Origin: Archaeoglobi archaeon
GTDB taxonomy: Archaea > Halobacteriota > Archaeoglobi > Archaeoglobales > Archaeoglobaceae
Direction of reading: 5' to 3'
Length of the DNA: 61,848 bases
Assembly: GCA_029259415.1 (NCBI GenBank)
Contig: JAPDIW010000036.1
Span: 1 to 61,848 of the forward strand
Shown here: piece by piece, positions 40,088 to 49,919 of the stretch
Position numbering within the stretch: the stretch's first letter is position 1
Layout of the letters: every line of letters starts with the position of its first letter
Notes under the pieces: generated by a model
What the model was told of the DNA's origin: nothing
The model's input: the letters and a program-made list of their open reading frames with translations, nothing else
Database searches by the model: none
Translations under genes and position numbers: made by a program

Positions 40088-40990
40088 ATGTACGATGTCG
40101 CAATAATCGGTGGAGGACCTGCAGGATTGACTGCTGCGCTTTATTCAGCAAGATATGGTCTCAAAACAGTATTCTTTGAGAGTGTTGACCCCGTATCACA
40201 GTTATCCCTCGCTGCCAAAATTGAAAACTATCCCGGTTTTGAGGGCAGCGGAATGGAGCTGCTGGAAAAAATGAAGGAGCAGGCTGTAAAGGCCGGAGCC
40301 GAGTGGAAGCTTGAGAGGGTGGAAAAGGTCGAGAGGGGCGGCGAAACTTTCACAGTCATAGCAGAGGGGGGAGAGTACGAGGCAAGGGCAATAATAGTCG
40401 CAACTGGAGGAAAGCACAAGGAAGCCGGAGTTGAGGGTGAAAGTGCCTTTGTTGGAAGGGGGGTTAGCTACTGCGCCACGTGCGACGGAAACTTTTTCAG
40501 GGGAAAGAAGGTCGTAGTTTACGGGAGCGGGAAGGAGGCCATAGAGGATGCGATCTATCTGCACGACATAGGCTGTGATGTTACAATTGTTTCCAGAACA
40601 CCCTCGTTCAGGGCAGAAAAGGCTCTGGTAGAGGAGGTGGAGAAGAGGGGAATTCCGGTTCACTACAGCACCACCATCAGAAAGATAGTCGGCTCAGGAA
40701 AAGTTGAGAAAGTTGTTGCTTACAACAGGGAGAGAAAGGAAGAGTTCGAAATTGAGGCTGACGGTATTTTTGTCGCAATAGGCATGCGTCCCGCAACGGA
40801 TGTTGTGGCTGACCTCGGAGTTGAGAGAGACTCAATGGGATACATAAAAGTGGATAAGGAGCAAAAAACGAATGTCGAGGGCGTTTTTGCTGCCGGAGAC
40901 TGCTGCGACAATCCGCTTAAGCAGGTGGTCACCGCATGCGGTGATGGTGCTGTTGCGGCATACTCAGCGTATAAGTACTTGACCTCCTGA
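40088..40990 (+). CDS. trxB: Thioredoxin reductase-like flavoprotein
   Basis: A 300-residue FAD/NAD(P)H enzyme. FAD-binding IGGGPAGLTAALYSARYG, redox-active CATCDGNFF (about residue 132), a nucleotide-binding VYGSGKEAIEDAIYLHDIG in the second Rossmann domain, and the C-terminal FAD motif GVFAAGDCCDN. The second Rossmann motif G-x-G-x-x-A lacks the basic residues usual for NADPH, so NADH use is possible. It reduces thioredoxin-like proteins. Lies 21 bases after kptA. Confidence 0.92.
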   Translation: MYDVAIIGGGPAGLTAALYSARYGLKTVFFESVDPVSQLSLAAKIENYPGFEGSGMELLEKMKEQAVKAGAEWKLERVEKVERGGETFTVIAEGGEYEARAIIVATGGKHKEAGVEGESAFVGRGVSYCATCDGNFFRGKKVVVYGSGKEAIEDAIYLHDIGCDVTIVSRTPSFRAEKALVEEVEKRGIPVHYSTTIRKIVGSGKVEKVVAYNRERKEEFEIEADGIFVAIGMRPATDVVADLGVERDSMGYIKVDKEQKTNVEGVFAAGDCCDNPLKQVVTACGDGAVAAYSAYKYLTS

Positions 40991-41498
40991 CCCCTTTGTT
41001 TCCTGTGGAACACCGGAATAATACCAGAGGTGTGAAAGTCTAATCGAATTCTTTCGGAGATTTTTTCTTTTTAGCATGGGGGTGAAGAGGAATGGTTTTT
41101 CTCATCTTAAAGTGGTGTTTGGAAGTCGTATCTTCGTTGCGTTCACAGAAGATGTACAGAACATTAATTTTTGAGCTACCTCATAGGTAAGTTAAACTGC
41201 GGGAATGTCCAAAACCACCCTAAAAAGCTTAAAATGTAACTAAACACTAACACGGATTAACCAAAAATTGTACAGCGTTTACAAAATTTAGTCGAGACCA
41301 AAAAATAATGTGTCCGCAATCAGTGAATCTAACAAACTACAAAAGAAATCAACAATTCCATATATAAAATTTTAATGACCTATAGTTTTTCACAATTCAA
41401 CTTGGCTTTTCTCCTTAACAAACTAAAGGTTCTAAATTACCTATGAGTAACAATCAAGGAAAAAGCTTATTAATGACTTTAACCACTTCTTTTATAAA
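40991..41498. other. Gene-free AT-rich region before the smc operon
   Basis: No gene is seen in these 508 bases. CATAGGTAA (41182-41190) recurs inverted as TTACCTATG (41437-41445). The right part is AT-rich, with TTTTATAAAATG just before the next gene. The region is where the smc operon promoter must lie. Confidence 0.3.
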
Positions 41499-42002
41499 AT
41501 GTCGGAAAGAGACATATTAATAGAGAGGCTCGAAAGGAAGCTTGCCGAGAAGGAGAGAGAGTTGACGGAGCTGAGAAGAATGAACAGAGAGGAACTTGAG
41601 AAGATAAAGAGGGAAATCACAGAGGAAGTTAAAGAGGAGGTTATAAGAGATGTCCAGAAACTTCTCCAAAACTCGCAGATTGAAAAACTATCAGAAGTTG
41701 AATCCAGAATCGTCGAACTTAGGAAGGCGATGGAGAGCATAATAACCGAACTGGCCTACGTAAAAGGAGAGATAAGGGACTTGCTGGAAAAGAAGGACAG
41801 CAAGAAAGATAAGAGAGAAATTGTTGAAGAGCAAATACAGAAGGCCAAAGTTTTCGAGAACGAGCCTTTATATCTGCCTGAGAAGGAGGAAGTTGAGGAA
41901 GGGAAGATTGGCAGAAGAGAAGAGCACGAAATAATCGTGCCTGAAAAGAAGAAGGAAGAGAAAACTGATGATGGAGAGGATGGTTTAATAGTATGCGATT
42001 AG
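41499..42002 (+). CDS. Coiled-coil protein upstream of smc
   Basis: A 167-residue protein, coiled coil for the first ~110 residues (LIERLERKLAEKERELTELR, EVKEEVIRDVQKLLQNSQIE), then a charged flexible tail ending DGEDGLIVCD. One base separates it from smc. It may be an SMC partner, but no family is recognised. Confidence 0.75.
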   Translation: MSERDILIERLERKLAEKERELTELRRMNREELEKIKREITEEVKEEVIRDVQKLLQNSQIEKLSEVESRIVELRKAMESIITELAYVKGEIRDLLEKKDSKKDKREIVEEQIQKAKVFENEPLYLPEKEEVEEGKIGRREEHEIIVPEKKKEEKTDDGEDGLIVCD

Positions 42003-42003
42003 G

Positions 42004-45000
42004 ATGCACATCGAGAAAATACGGCTGAAAAATTTCAAATCCTTCGGCAAAAAGGCCGAAATTCCGTTTTTCAAGGGATTTACCGTTATCACCGGACCCA
42101 ACGGGAGTGGAAAGTCGAACATAATCGACTCCATTCTCTTCTGCCTTGGCCTTTCAACTTCAACAAAGCAGCTAAGAGCTGAAAGGCTCACTGATCTCGT
42201 CCACAACGGAAAGAGTGAGGCTGAAGTCACCATTCTATTCTCAGAGAATGGAAGGAAGTATGAAGTTGCAAGGAAAGTGAAGATCACAGAAAAGGGGTAT
42301 TACAGCTACTACTACCTCAACGGGAGAAGTGTCAGCCTCTCAGAAATTCACAACTTCCTATCGCAGTTTGGAATTTACAGCGATGCCTACAACGTGGTGA
42401 TGCAGGGTGATGTGACGAGAATAATCGAGATGTCACCATTCCAGAGAAGGAAAATAATAGATGACGTTGCAGGCATTTCGGAATTCGATGAAAAGAAAGA
42501 GAAGGCCTTGGAAGAGCTCGAGAGGGTTAGAGAGAGCATAGAGAAACTTGAGGCAGTTATTGCAGAAGTCAATGACAGACTGCAAACTCTCGAGAGGGAC
42601 AGGAACGAGGCCATAAGATATAAGGAGATCCTCAGCAGAAAAGAAGAGTATGAGAGTTATCTCAAAGCGCACAACTACCTCACTGCCGTCAAGGGAAAAG
42701 AGAGGGTTGAAAGGGAGCTTGAAAGACTTGAAAGGCAGAGAGATGAACTCACAAGGAGAATACCGGAAATAAACGCAAAAATAGCTGAGCTGAATGAGAA
42801 AGTTAACGAGCTTGCCACAAAAATTTCTGAGCTTGGAGATGAAAGATCAGCGGAAATACAGTCGAGAATTCTCGAACTCAGTTCTGAGCTTGAATCCATA
42901 AGGAGAGCTGAAAGATTCTACCTTGACGAGGCTAAAAGACTTGAAGAAGAATCAGTGAAGGTAATCGCGGAAATTTCTAAAATAAAGGAGGACGTGGAGA
43001 GCATAGACGCAGAGCTTGAAGAGTATGCCATAAAGAGGATACAGGTAGGAGAGATTGTTGATGAGCTCGCTGCTAAAATGGAATTGCTGAAGCTAAAACT
43101 TGAAGAAGTTGACAGGGAGCACAGAGATCTAAGAGATAAGCTTGTCAGCAAGAAGGAGGAGCTTGAAAGGCACAAGGAGAGGAGAGGAGAGGTTTTAAGG
43201 GAAAGGGACAAGCTCGTTGAGCTTATCAGGAGAATAGATATAGATGTGGAAGACATTAAAAACGAGATTTCTTCGATCGAATTTAGACTCAAAGAGCTTG
43301 AGGACGAGAAGAAGAGTAATCAGGAAGAATTGTGGAGATATGAGGAGGAGTTGCTTAACGCTAAAAAGAGGCTCGGTTCTGCGGACAAGAAACTCTTTGA
43401 ACTGAGGTCACAGATATCCGACGTGGAGGAAGATCTGAAGAGAGCGGAGCTTGAGCTTGCGAAGGTGAAGGCGACGCTGTCCACCTTAAGGACGTACTCC
43501 AAGCCTGTTGAACTTCTACTGGACGCTAGAAACAGGAGAGAGCTTCCTGGGATTTTTGGCACGGTGGCACAGCTTGGGGAGGTGGATGAAGAGTACGTAA
43601 CGGCTATTGAGGCTGCTGCCGGAAATGCACTGCAGTTTATTGTAGTTGAAACTGAAGATGATGCTGTTACTGCAATAAACTACCTGAAGGCCGTTAGAGG
43701 AGGAAGGGCGAGCTTCATCCCTCTCAGGAGAATTAAGAACTTCAAACTGAACCTAGACAAGTCCATTTTGAGAGAAGATGGTGTTATAGATTACGCAGTA
43801 AATCTTGTCAAATGCGAAAAGAAGTTTCAGCCTGTTTTCAAGTTCGTTTTGAGAGATACAGTCGTGGTAGACAAAATCGAGACGGCCAAAAGGTTAATGG
43901 ATAAAGGCTTCAGATTCGTCACTCTCGAGGGAGACCTTGTCGAGAAATCCGGCCTGATGACCGGAGGAAGTTCGGAGAGAAGAGGTATCCTCGTTTCGAG
44001 AGAGCTGATGGAGAAGGAGAGAGTACTTTCCGACAGAATCTACGAACTTCAGAAAAAGAAGGATGGACTTTTTGCCGAACTCAACAGAGCGGAGAGTCTG
44101 AGGAAGCAGTACAAGGATGAAGTGGAGAGGCTCGCGGGCATGATCAACGAGTTAAGGAACAGAAAGAGTCTACTTGAAGAGAAAATAAAAACGGAGAGCA
44201 GTAGAATTGAGGAACTAAAGGAGAAGACACAGCAGAAAACGAGAGAAAAGGAGGAGTACATAAGCTCGCTCAAGGGGTACAATGGGATGCTGAAAGAACT
44301 GGAAAAGACTGTTGGTGAGCTGGAAACTGAAATAGAGGAAATTGAAAAGAAGCTCAGGGGGAGTGAAGTGCCAAAAATCATAGAGGAGCTTGACAGGATA
44401 AAGGAAGAGCACCAGAGGAACAAGGAGATTTTGATCTCAATAGAGAAGAAAATTGAAAGCCTTGAATTCAAAAAGGAGCAGCTCGAAAGCAGTATGCAGG
44501 AAAAGCAGGTTTACTTGGATGAGATAAGGGACAGAATCGAGGAGATCAAGAACACGGTTGAAGAGGGGAAAGTGAGAGCTGAGGAGATAAACTCCGAACT
44601 CGAGCAGCTCAGGAAAGAAGAGAAAGAGATAGGGAAAGAGCTCAAAGGACTGAGGAAGGAGAGAGATGAACTACTAAAGCAGATGAGGGCTGCGGAAGAG
44701 GAGAAGAGGAGAATTGAGGCTGAGATAGACAGGCTTGTGGAGAGGATAAAACTTCAAAATGAGAGGTTGGCGATGGCCGAGTCAGAGATTGCTGAGATAG
44801 GCGAGGTTGAGGTTCCTGAAAACCTACCACCGCTTGAAGAGGTTCAGATGGTGCTTCGAGCAATTGATGAGGAACTTTCAAAGTTTGGAGACGTCAACCT
44901 GAAAGCAATTCAGGAGTATGAAGAAGTTAAAGCGAGAAGAGACGAGATGGTTGAGAAGAAAATGGTGCTTGAAAAGGAGAGGGCAGACATTCTGGAGAAA

Positions 45001-45474
45001 ATTGAGAGATACGAGAGAATGAAAAGAGAGATCTTCTTTGAAGTATTCACAGCCATAAACAGAAACTTTGCGGAAATTATAAGAGAACTCACGAACGGTG
45101 AGGGGGAGCTATACCTTGACAGCGACGATCCTTTCAACAGCGGACTTTACATTAAGGTCAAGCCAAACAACAAACCTGTCCAGAAGCTTGAATCTATGAG
45201 CGGTGGAGAGAAGAGCCTTGTAGCACTTGCTTTAATCTTCGCCATCCAGATGTACAAGCCAGCTCCTTTCTACGCCTTTGATGAGGTCGACATGTTCCTC
45301 GACGGCGTGAATGTGGGAAGAGTGGCAAAGATGATAAAGAAGAGGTCGAAAGATGCGCAGTTTATAGTTGTCTCATTAAGAAAGCCCATGTTGGAGCAGG
45401 CTGACGCGATAGTTGGAATAACTCTCGGGAGGGATAACGTATCACAGGTGACGGGAATCAAGCTGAAGACCTGA
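42004..45474 (+). CDS. smc: Chromosome segregation ATPase SMC
   Basis: An 1156-residue SMC protein that forms the condensin ring for chromosome folding and segregation. Head N-terminal half: IRLKNFKSFGKKAEIPF and Walker A VITGPNGSGKSNIIDSILF. Coiled coil to about residue 480. The hinge (~490-650) has ELPGIFGTVAQLGEVDEEYV and GLMTGGSSERRG. Second coiled coil, then signature ESMSGGEKSLVALALIFAIQ and Walker B PFYAFDEVDMFLD. Full length for the family. Its stop overlaps the probable CTG start of scpA. Confidence 0.96.
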   Translation: MHIEKIRLKNFKSFGKKAEIPFFKGFTVITGPNGSGKSNIIDSILFCLGLSTSTKQLRAERLTDLVHNGKSEAEVTILFSENGRKYEVARKVKITEKGYYSYYYLNGRSVSLSEIHNFLSQFGIYSDAYNVVMQGDVTRIIEMSPFQRRKIIDDVAGISEFDEKKEKALEELERVRESIEKLEAVIAEVNDRLQTLERDRNEAIRYKEILSRKEEYESYLKAHNYLTAVKGKERVERELERLERQRDELTRRIPEINAKIAELNEKVNELATKISELGDERSAEIQSRILELSSELESIRRAERFYLDEAKRLEEESVKVIAEISKIKEDVESIDAELEEYAIKRIQVGEIVDELAAKMELLKLKLEEVDREHRDLRDKLVSKKEELERHKERRGEVLRERDKLVELIRRIDIDVEDIKNEISSIEFRLKELEDEKKSNQEELWRYEEELLNAKKRLGSADKKLFELRSQISDVEEDLKRAELELAKVKATLSTLRTYSKPVELLLDARNRRELPGIFGTVAQLGEVDEEYVTAIEAAAGNALQFIVVETEDDAVTAINYLKAVRGGRASFIPLRRIKNFKLNLDKSILREDGVIDYAVNLVKCEKKFQPVFKFVLRDTVVVDKIETAKRLMDKGFRFVTLEGDLVEKSGLMTGGSSERRGILVSRELMEKERVLSDRIYELQKKKDGLFAELNRAESLRKQYKDEVERLAGMINELRNRKSLLEEKIKTESSRIEELKEKTQQKTREKEEYISSLKGYNGMLKELEKTVGELETEIEEIEKKLRGSEVPKIIEELDRIKEEHQRNKEILISIEKKIESLEFKKEQLESSMQEKQVYLDEIRDRIEEIKNTVEEGKVRAEEINSELEQLRKEEKEIGKELKGLRKERDELLKQMRAAEEEKRRIEAEIDRLVERIKLQNERLAMAESEIAEIGEVEVPENLPPLEEVQMVLRAIDEELSKFGDVNLKAIQEYEEVKARRDEMVEKKMVLEKERADILEKIERYERMKREIFFEVFTAINRNFAEIIRELTNGEGELYLDSDDPFNSGLYIKVKPNNKPVQKLESMSGGEKSLVALALIFAIQMYKPAPFYAFDEVDMFLDGVNVGRVAKMIKKRSKDAQFIVVSLRKPMLEQADAIVGITLGRDNVSQVTGIKLKT

Positions 45475-46187
45475 GTTTCGAGGATCCAATTGAAATTCTT
45501 ATCGAGATGGCCAAAAGGGGGGAAATTGACCCCTGGAACATCAACGTAGTTGACGTTACAGACAGATTTCTCAAAAGGATTGAGGCTGCGAAAAAGCTTG
45601 ACCTGAGAGTTTCGGGAAGAGTACTGCTTTATGCAGCTATTCTGGTTAGAATGAAGGCGGAAGCCATAACGCTTGAGGCTTTAGGTGAGGGTGAGGAGGA
45701 AGATGGGGTTGACGAGTCATACGAATGCGACTCCTTCTATTTCCTCGATGAGCCTTTAGAGTTTCCGGAAGAGGTTGATGAAGAGATTGATGAGGTTATT
45801 CTTGAAGCTCTCACTTCAATGAGAAGGAGAGTTAGAAAGATAACAACTCTGAAAGACCTGATTGAGGAGCTCAGAAGAGCTGAAGAAGTTGAAAAAAGAA
45901 GGAGAAGACGTAAAAGAAGAGAGAGACAAGAAGATGTTGGTGTAGATGCGGCCCTGAGAGTTCCACATGAGGAGAGTCTTGAAGAAATGATTGCTAAGGT
46001 TGAGATGGAGGTTTTCGAGGCTTTGAGGAAAAGAGATTCTGTAACTCTCTTCTCTCTCGTTAAAAAGTGGGATGTGCCAACCCTTGTCGACTACTACGTC
46101 TCGATTTTGCACTTGGCCTTCAGAAAAAAAGTCGAAATAAGGCAAGAGGAGTTTTACGGAGATGTTGAGATTCAGAAGTTGAGCTGA
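45471..46187 (+). CDS. scpA: Segregation and condensation protein ScpA (probable CTG start)
   Basis: The kleisin of the SMC-ScpAB condensin. Family N-terminus: SFEDPIEILIEMAKRGEIDP, then WNINVVDVTDRFLKRI, RVSGRVLLYAAILVRMKAEA; the C-terminal winged helix is EMIAKVEMEVFEALRKRDSV to the end. The only standard start, ATG 45507, would remove FEDPIEILIE, which is conserved in ScpA. Upstream in frame there is a stop at 45435 and no ATG, GTG or TTG, but CTG at 45471 overlaps the smc stop (CTGA). CTG initiation by coupling is therefore preferred; 45507 is the fallback. Confidence 0.88.
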   Translation: MSFEDPIEILIEMAKRGEIDPWNINVVDVTDRFLKRIEAAKKLDLRVSGRVLLYAAILVRMKAEAITLEALGEGEEEDGVDESYECDSFYFLDEPLEFPEEVDEEIDEVILEALTSMRRRVRKITTLKDLIEELRRAEEVEKRRRRRKRRERQEDVGVDAALRVPHEESLEEMIAKVEMEVFEALRKRDSVTLFSLVKKWDVPTLVDYYVSILHLAFRKKVEIRQEEFYGDVEIQKLS

Positions 46188-46287
46188 TGCTGATTAACGT
46201 ATGTTCTCTTACTATTTACTCAAAATTATGAGAAAATAAGAAATAAAATGAAGTAAGTTTTTAAAGCAGAACGTAATATTAATTCCA

Positions 46288-46863
46288 ATGACTGAAAGAG
46301 ATACCAAAGAGGAAGTAAAAAGAATAACCGTATCACTCGACGATGAAACTGCAAAAATGCTAGAGGCTTTGGCAAACTCAGACAAGCGCTCGGTTTCCGA
46401 AATAGTGAGGTTCTCAGTCTCGGAATACTACAAGTTAAGAGAAGTTCAGAAATACGTGGATCCTGAATTTGTCGGAAGAATTGTGGACTTGCTATCGGAA
46501 AGTGAACATGTGATGGTTGACGTCAGTCTTTGGGCGACCATACTGGAGGAGCTAAACAGAACCGCAAATGAGGAATTCTGGGAGTACGTCGGAAAAATAG
46601 GGAGAGAATACGGTTTCCAGCTTAAAGTAAAGGGGTTGAACGATATTTTTGAAGTTCTGAAATACATGGAATGCCTCAACTGGTACCATGTGAAAGCCTC
46701 CTCCTCCAACACCTACACACTTATCTTAACTGTAAGAGCTGAAGTAAAATTGCTCTCTATATTTCTCCAGAATCTCTTTAATGCACTTGAAAAACCAGTA
46801 GAACTAATAGAGGGTGTAAGAAAAATCATAGTCATTGATAAAACCAACGGAAAAGAACTTTAA
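46288..46863 (+). CDS. Ribbon-helix-helix regulator with ligand-type domain, paralog 1
   Basis: A 191-residue regulator. The RHH domain is EVKRITVSLDDETAKMLEAL and SVSEIVRFSVSEYYKLR (residues 8-50). The C-terminal ~135 residues are an alpha/beta domain (HVMVDVSLWATILEELNRTA, YGFQLKVKGLNDIFEVLKYM, IFLQNLFNALEKPVELI) of unknown ligand. It is nearly the same protein as 52916-53518. It lies next to a Usp-TauE operon, which it may control. Confidence 0.85.
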   Translation: MTERDTKEEVKRITVSLDDETAKMLEALANSDKRSVSEIVRFSVSEYYKLREVQKYVDPEFVGRIVDLLSESEHVMVDVSLWATILEELNRTANEEFWEYVGKIGREYGFQLKVKGLNDIFEVLKYMECLNWYHVKASSSNTYTLILTVRAEVKLLSIFLQNLFNALEKPVELIEGVRKIIVIDKTNGKEL

Positions 46864-46885
46864 AAACTTTTTAACACATAATTAG

Positions 46886-47452
46886 CTAACCAACTCTCAA
46901 AATGATGTTCCTCTCACTTATATTTTTAATCTCAACCTTTATGCCAAGTGCTTCAGATAGCCCCCTCAGAAAACTTACAATATACTTTTGAAGCTCGGGG
47001 TCTGGCAGGGTTAGGAAATAGCAGTTTTCCGATTCTGACCTTAGTTTAAACCAGTTTTTAAGTTCAAAACGCTTCAATATCTCCTCAAAATTGTCTATCC
47101 CAACGCTTTTGTAATAGGATCCATGTTTATAGCCGTCCTTTTCTGCAATCTTGCAAAACTTTTCCGAATTCCCGTCAAGATTCTTCAATAGCAAGACCAC
47201 CGTTTCTAAGTCTACGATTAGATGGGAACCATCCATCAGTTCTTGGACAATTTTTTCTAGATCAGACAAATCTGACTTCTCACCCATTTCATGCTGGAAG
47301 TAATGCATTATAGACAGCCTTATAATATCGGATATTCTCAGATGTTTTTTCTGCATGAGCGTGTTCAAAGCTTCAAACGTCTTTCCGTCAAGCAGGACTG
47401 ATACTCTTCTGAACATCCTTCCATCTGAGGTTGTTTCATAAGAATCCGTCAT
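46886..47452 (-). CDS. Ribbon-helix-helix regulator, divergent paralog 3
   Basis: A 188-residue relative with the same plan: RRVSVLLDGKTFEALNTLMQ and RISDIIRLSIMHYFQ for the RHH, then HLIVDLETVVLLLKNLDGNS, DNFEEILKRFELKNWFKLRS and SFLRGLSEALGIKVEI. Clearly homologous but low in identity to the two near-twins. It faces the Usp-TauE operon from a divergent position across a 300-base AT-rich promoter region. Confidence 0.82.
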   Translation of the reverse strand: MTDSYETTSDGRMFRRVSVLLDGKTFEALNTLMQKKHLRISDIIRLSIMHYFQHEMGEKSDLSDLEKIVQELMDGSHLIVDLETVVLLLKNLDGNSEKFCKIAEKDGYKHGSYYKSVGIDNFEEILKRFELKNWFKLRSESENCYFLTLPDPELQKYIVSFLRGLSEALGIKVEIKNISERNIILRVG

Positions 47453-47757
47453 CGTTCATTCCACCCCATACATGTTCTTACATTGTACCATTCTTTCCCA
47501 TATACTTAAAATTTCCGAAATTTTATTAAAGAATAAATCATAATGATATGAAGAAATATGATTTCGTATCATTTTTCTCCAACCTTTGTCAAAATGTCCA
47601 AGTCACCATATCTTGGATGAAATATGCAAGTGGAAGAACAAAACTGCTACAATGTAATAGGAATATTACAATATATTAAATTAATTTAATTATGATGAAA
47701 AAATATATATATGAGAAGGGACAGAAGATTACATGTGTTGCAACGGTGGTGGTGTGT

Positions 47758-48225
47758 ATGATTGATGTTGAAAAGAGCGTAAAAAGTGGGAACACAAGAC
47801 TTCCCGGGATATCAAGAATACTGCTTGTTCTGAGAAACGACGTCGACAATCTTAAAGCTGTTGACTATGTTGCCAATCTTGCAAGGGCAGACTCCAAGGT
47901 GTACGTTCTTTACGTTGTAGATGTTGAGCCAATTCCAATGGATGACAAGGTGGAGAGGGAGTTCTACGGAAAGCTCAGAAGGGAGGGGAAGGAAATAGTG
48001 GAGGACGCGATTAACAGACTCAGAAGTGCCGGAATTGACGCTGAATTCTACGATATGCATATTGGCATAGCTGCCGAGAAAATACTGAAAGTCGAGAAGG
48101 AGCTTGCACCTGACATAATAGTTATGGGCGTAAGAGGGCTGTCGACGTTCAAGAAGATGTTCCTGGGGAGCATTTCAGAAGAGGTTACGAAGAATGCCAG
48201 AACGCCTGTTCTACTCGTAAAATAA
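47758..48225 (+). CDS. Universal stress protein (UspA family)
   Basis: A protein of about 155 residues. RILLVLRNDVDNLKAVDYVA begins the Rossmann-like fold, DIIVMGVRGLSTFKKMFLGS (G-x2-G-x9-G-S type) is the ATP-binding end, and RTPVLLVK the last strand. GGTGGTG before ATG 47758 favours this start over one at 47692. It is 25 bases before a TauE exporter and likely co-regulated with it. Confidence 0.88.
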   Translation: MIDVEKSVKSGNTRLPGISRILLVLRNDVDNLKAVDYVANLARADSKVYVLYVVDVEPIPMDDKVEREFYGKLRREGKEIVEDAINRLRSAGIDAEFYDMHIGIAAEKILKVEKELAPDIIVMGVRGLSTFKKMFLGSISEEVTKNARTPVLLVK

Positions 48226-48250
48226 TTTTTTAAAGGGGAGGTGTGTTAAG

Positions 48251-49678
48251 ATGGCTTCATTCGCACAGGGCGGGGCGGCGATGACACCAGATATGTTCAT
48301 AAACATTGGTTTCTACGAAGCTGCATTCCTGCTTGCCTTGGGGTTCTTTGGAGGGACTTTGAGCGGTTTTATCGGTAGCGGTGGTGCATTTGTACTCACA
48401 CCGGGTATGATGTCAATTGGAACTCCAGGGCCGGTAGCTGTTGCATCGAATATGTGTCACAAGTTCCCCAAAGCAATGATTGGGGCTTGGAGGAGATGGA
48501 AGCTCAAACAGTTAGACCCCAAACTGGCGTTGTTGATGGCGGTCTCTGCGATTGTAGGTGTTCAGGTTGGCATTCAGGTTCAGAAATACATTCTCGAATT
48601 GCTGGGGCCAACTGGGACCAATCTTTATGTGAGTTTTGCATTCCTCGTAGTTTTGCCAATAGTTGCAGCGATGTGTCTTAGGGATGTCTTTAAGGCAAAA
48701 AAGCTTGGGATTGAGGACACTGAACCGCAGTTTGCCAAGAAGCTTGAGGAGAAATTCAGACTTCCCCCGATGATTGAGTTCAAGATTGCGGGAAGAAAGC
48801 AGTCAGCCTGGCTTACGATACCTCTCGGTTTCGGCACCGGATTCCTGGCTGCAACAATAGCTGTTGGAGGGTTCATTGGAGTTCCCGCGATGATCTATGT
48901 TATTGGGGCTCCAAGCACTGTGGCAAGTGCAACAGAACTTGGGATTGCATTTATCATGGGCTCAACTGGAACGTTTTCTTGGATCTACCTGCTTGGAGCT
49001 GTTGATTTCAGACTGACCACTTTGATTCTTGCTACATCTCTCATCGGCGTTCAGATAGGGGCTGTAGGTACAACATACACAAGGCCATATGTCATCAAGC
49101 TCGCAATGGCTGTTGTAATGATTCTTGTCACTCTGAGCAGAGCTTGCGCAGTTCCGGGATACTTGGCAGACCTTGGATGGATCTCGCTCGATCCCGGTTT
49201 GAGGGCTGTGCTTGATTCAATGGTCTTCCCGATAATGGTCATTGCGCTGCTGTCCGTTGCTCCAATAGTCATGTATCCAATGTTCAAGGTTAGAAGAACT
49301 CTCAGGAAGATGGGAGTGCTTGAGCAAGCTACAGAGGCGGCTGAACACAAGCAGAGCGGTCTCGTAAAAAGGATGGTCTTCTTTGGGACATTGACGGGAA
49401 TTAACTACTACTTGCTGTTCAGAGACCCAGCAGCATGGCCAAAGTTTGTAACCTCCATCCCGCATTCAGACCCGTTAACAGCAGTTCTTCTTACTCTTGG
49501 CGTGATATTCTTGGCAATATACTGGTCAATCGTCCATGGCAGCTTTGCACACGCCTTCTTGGACTTCATTAAAATCACCGCTCTCAAGTCTGAGGTTTAT
49601 GAGTTGCTCAAGACAGAAGGGTATGAGGGACTGCAAAAGTTGGGAAGAGTGTCTGCAAGAAGTGTAAGTACAAGATAA
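48251..49678 (+). CDS. TauE/SafE-family sulfite/organosulfonate exporter
   Basis: A 475-residue membrane protein with two TauE/SafE repeats: FFGGTLSGFIGSGGAFVLTP in the first and FGTGFLAATIAVGGFIGVPA in the second, each ending in GVQ(V/I)G helices. A 70-residue charged loop (FKAKKLGIEDTEPQFAKKLE) separates them, with two further C-terminal helices. GGGGAGGTG precedes the ATG. By family it exports sulfite or similar anions, apt for a sulfate reducer. Confidence 0.9.
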   Translation: MASFAQGGAAMTPDMFINIGFYEAAFLLALGFFGGTLSGFIGSGGAFVLTPGMMSIGTPGPVAVASNMCHKFPKAMIGAWRRWKLKQLDPKLALLMAVSAIVGVQVGIQVQKYILELLGPTGTNLYVSFAFLVVLPIVAAMCLRDVFKAKKLGIEDTEPQFAKKLEEKFRLPPMIEFKIAGRKQSAWLTIPLGFGTGFLAATIAVGGFIGVPAMIYVIGAPSTVASATELGIAFIMGSTGTFSWIYLLGAVDFRLTTLILATSLIGVQIGAVGTTYTRPYVIKLAMAVVMILVTLSRACAVPGYLADLGWISLDPGLRAVLDSMVFPIMVIALLSVAPIVMYPMFKVRRTLRKMGVLEQATEAAEHKQSGLVKRMVFFGTLTGINYYLLFRDPAAWPKFVTSIPHSDPLTAVLLTLGVIFLAIYWSIVHGSFAHAFLDFIKITALKSEVYELLKTEGYEGLQKLGRVSARSVSTR

Positions 49679-49679
49679 A

Positions 49680-49850
49680 TCAGAGGGCAACTCTATTTTT
49701 TAATTCCTCCTCGAATCTTTTTTCTATTAGTTTTGCATCAGTCCCTCTTTCAGGTTCGAATATGCACACCGTTTCGTCGGGATCGATGAATCTGGCCAGC
49801 TCTTCAAAATTAATTCTCAAACTTTCCAATATTTTCTTAACTCGGCTCAT
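49680..49850 (-). CDS. Small acidic protein beside TauE, paralog A
   Basis: A 56-residue protein: MSRVKKILESLRINFEELAR, FIDPDETVCIFEPERGTDAK. It shares ELA-x-F-(I/M)-DPD and FEP with the 53-residue protein at 50674-50835. It converges on the exporter gene. Function unknown. Confidence 0.55.
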   Translation of the reverse strand: MSRVKKILESLRINFEELARFIDPDETVCIFEPERGTDAKLIEKRFEEELKNRVAL

Positions 49851-49919
49851 ATTATCACATCTTTCATATCCTTTAATATTTGTACTACGTTTTCTTTTCT
49901 TATTTAAATGTTATGGTAA

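Noticed and set aside
42387-45461. Many Ser-rich minus-strand frames under smc
   Set aside because: Shadows of a Glu/Lys/Arg-rich coiled-coil gene; none has motifs or start signals.
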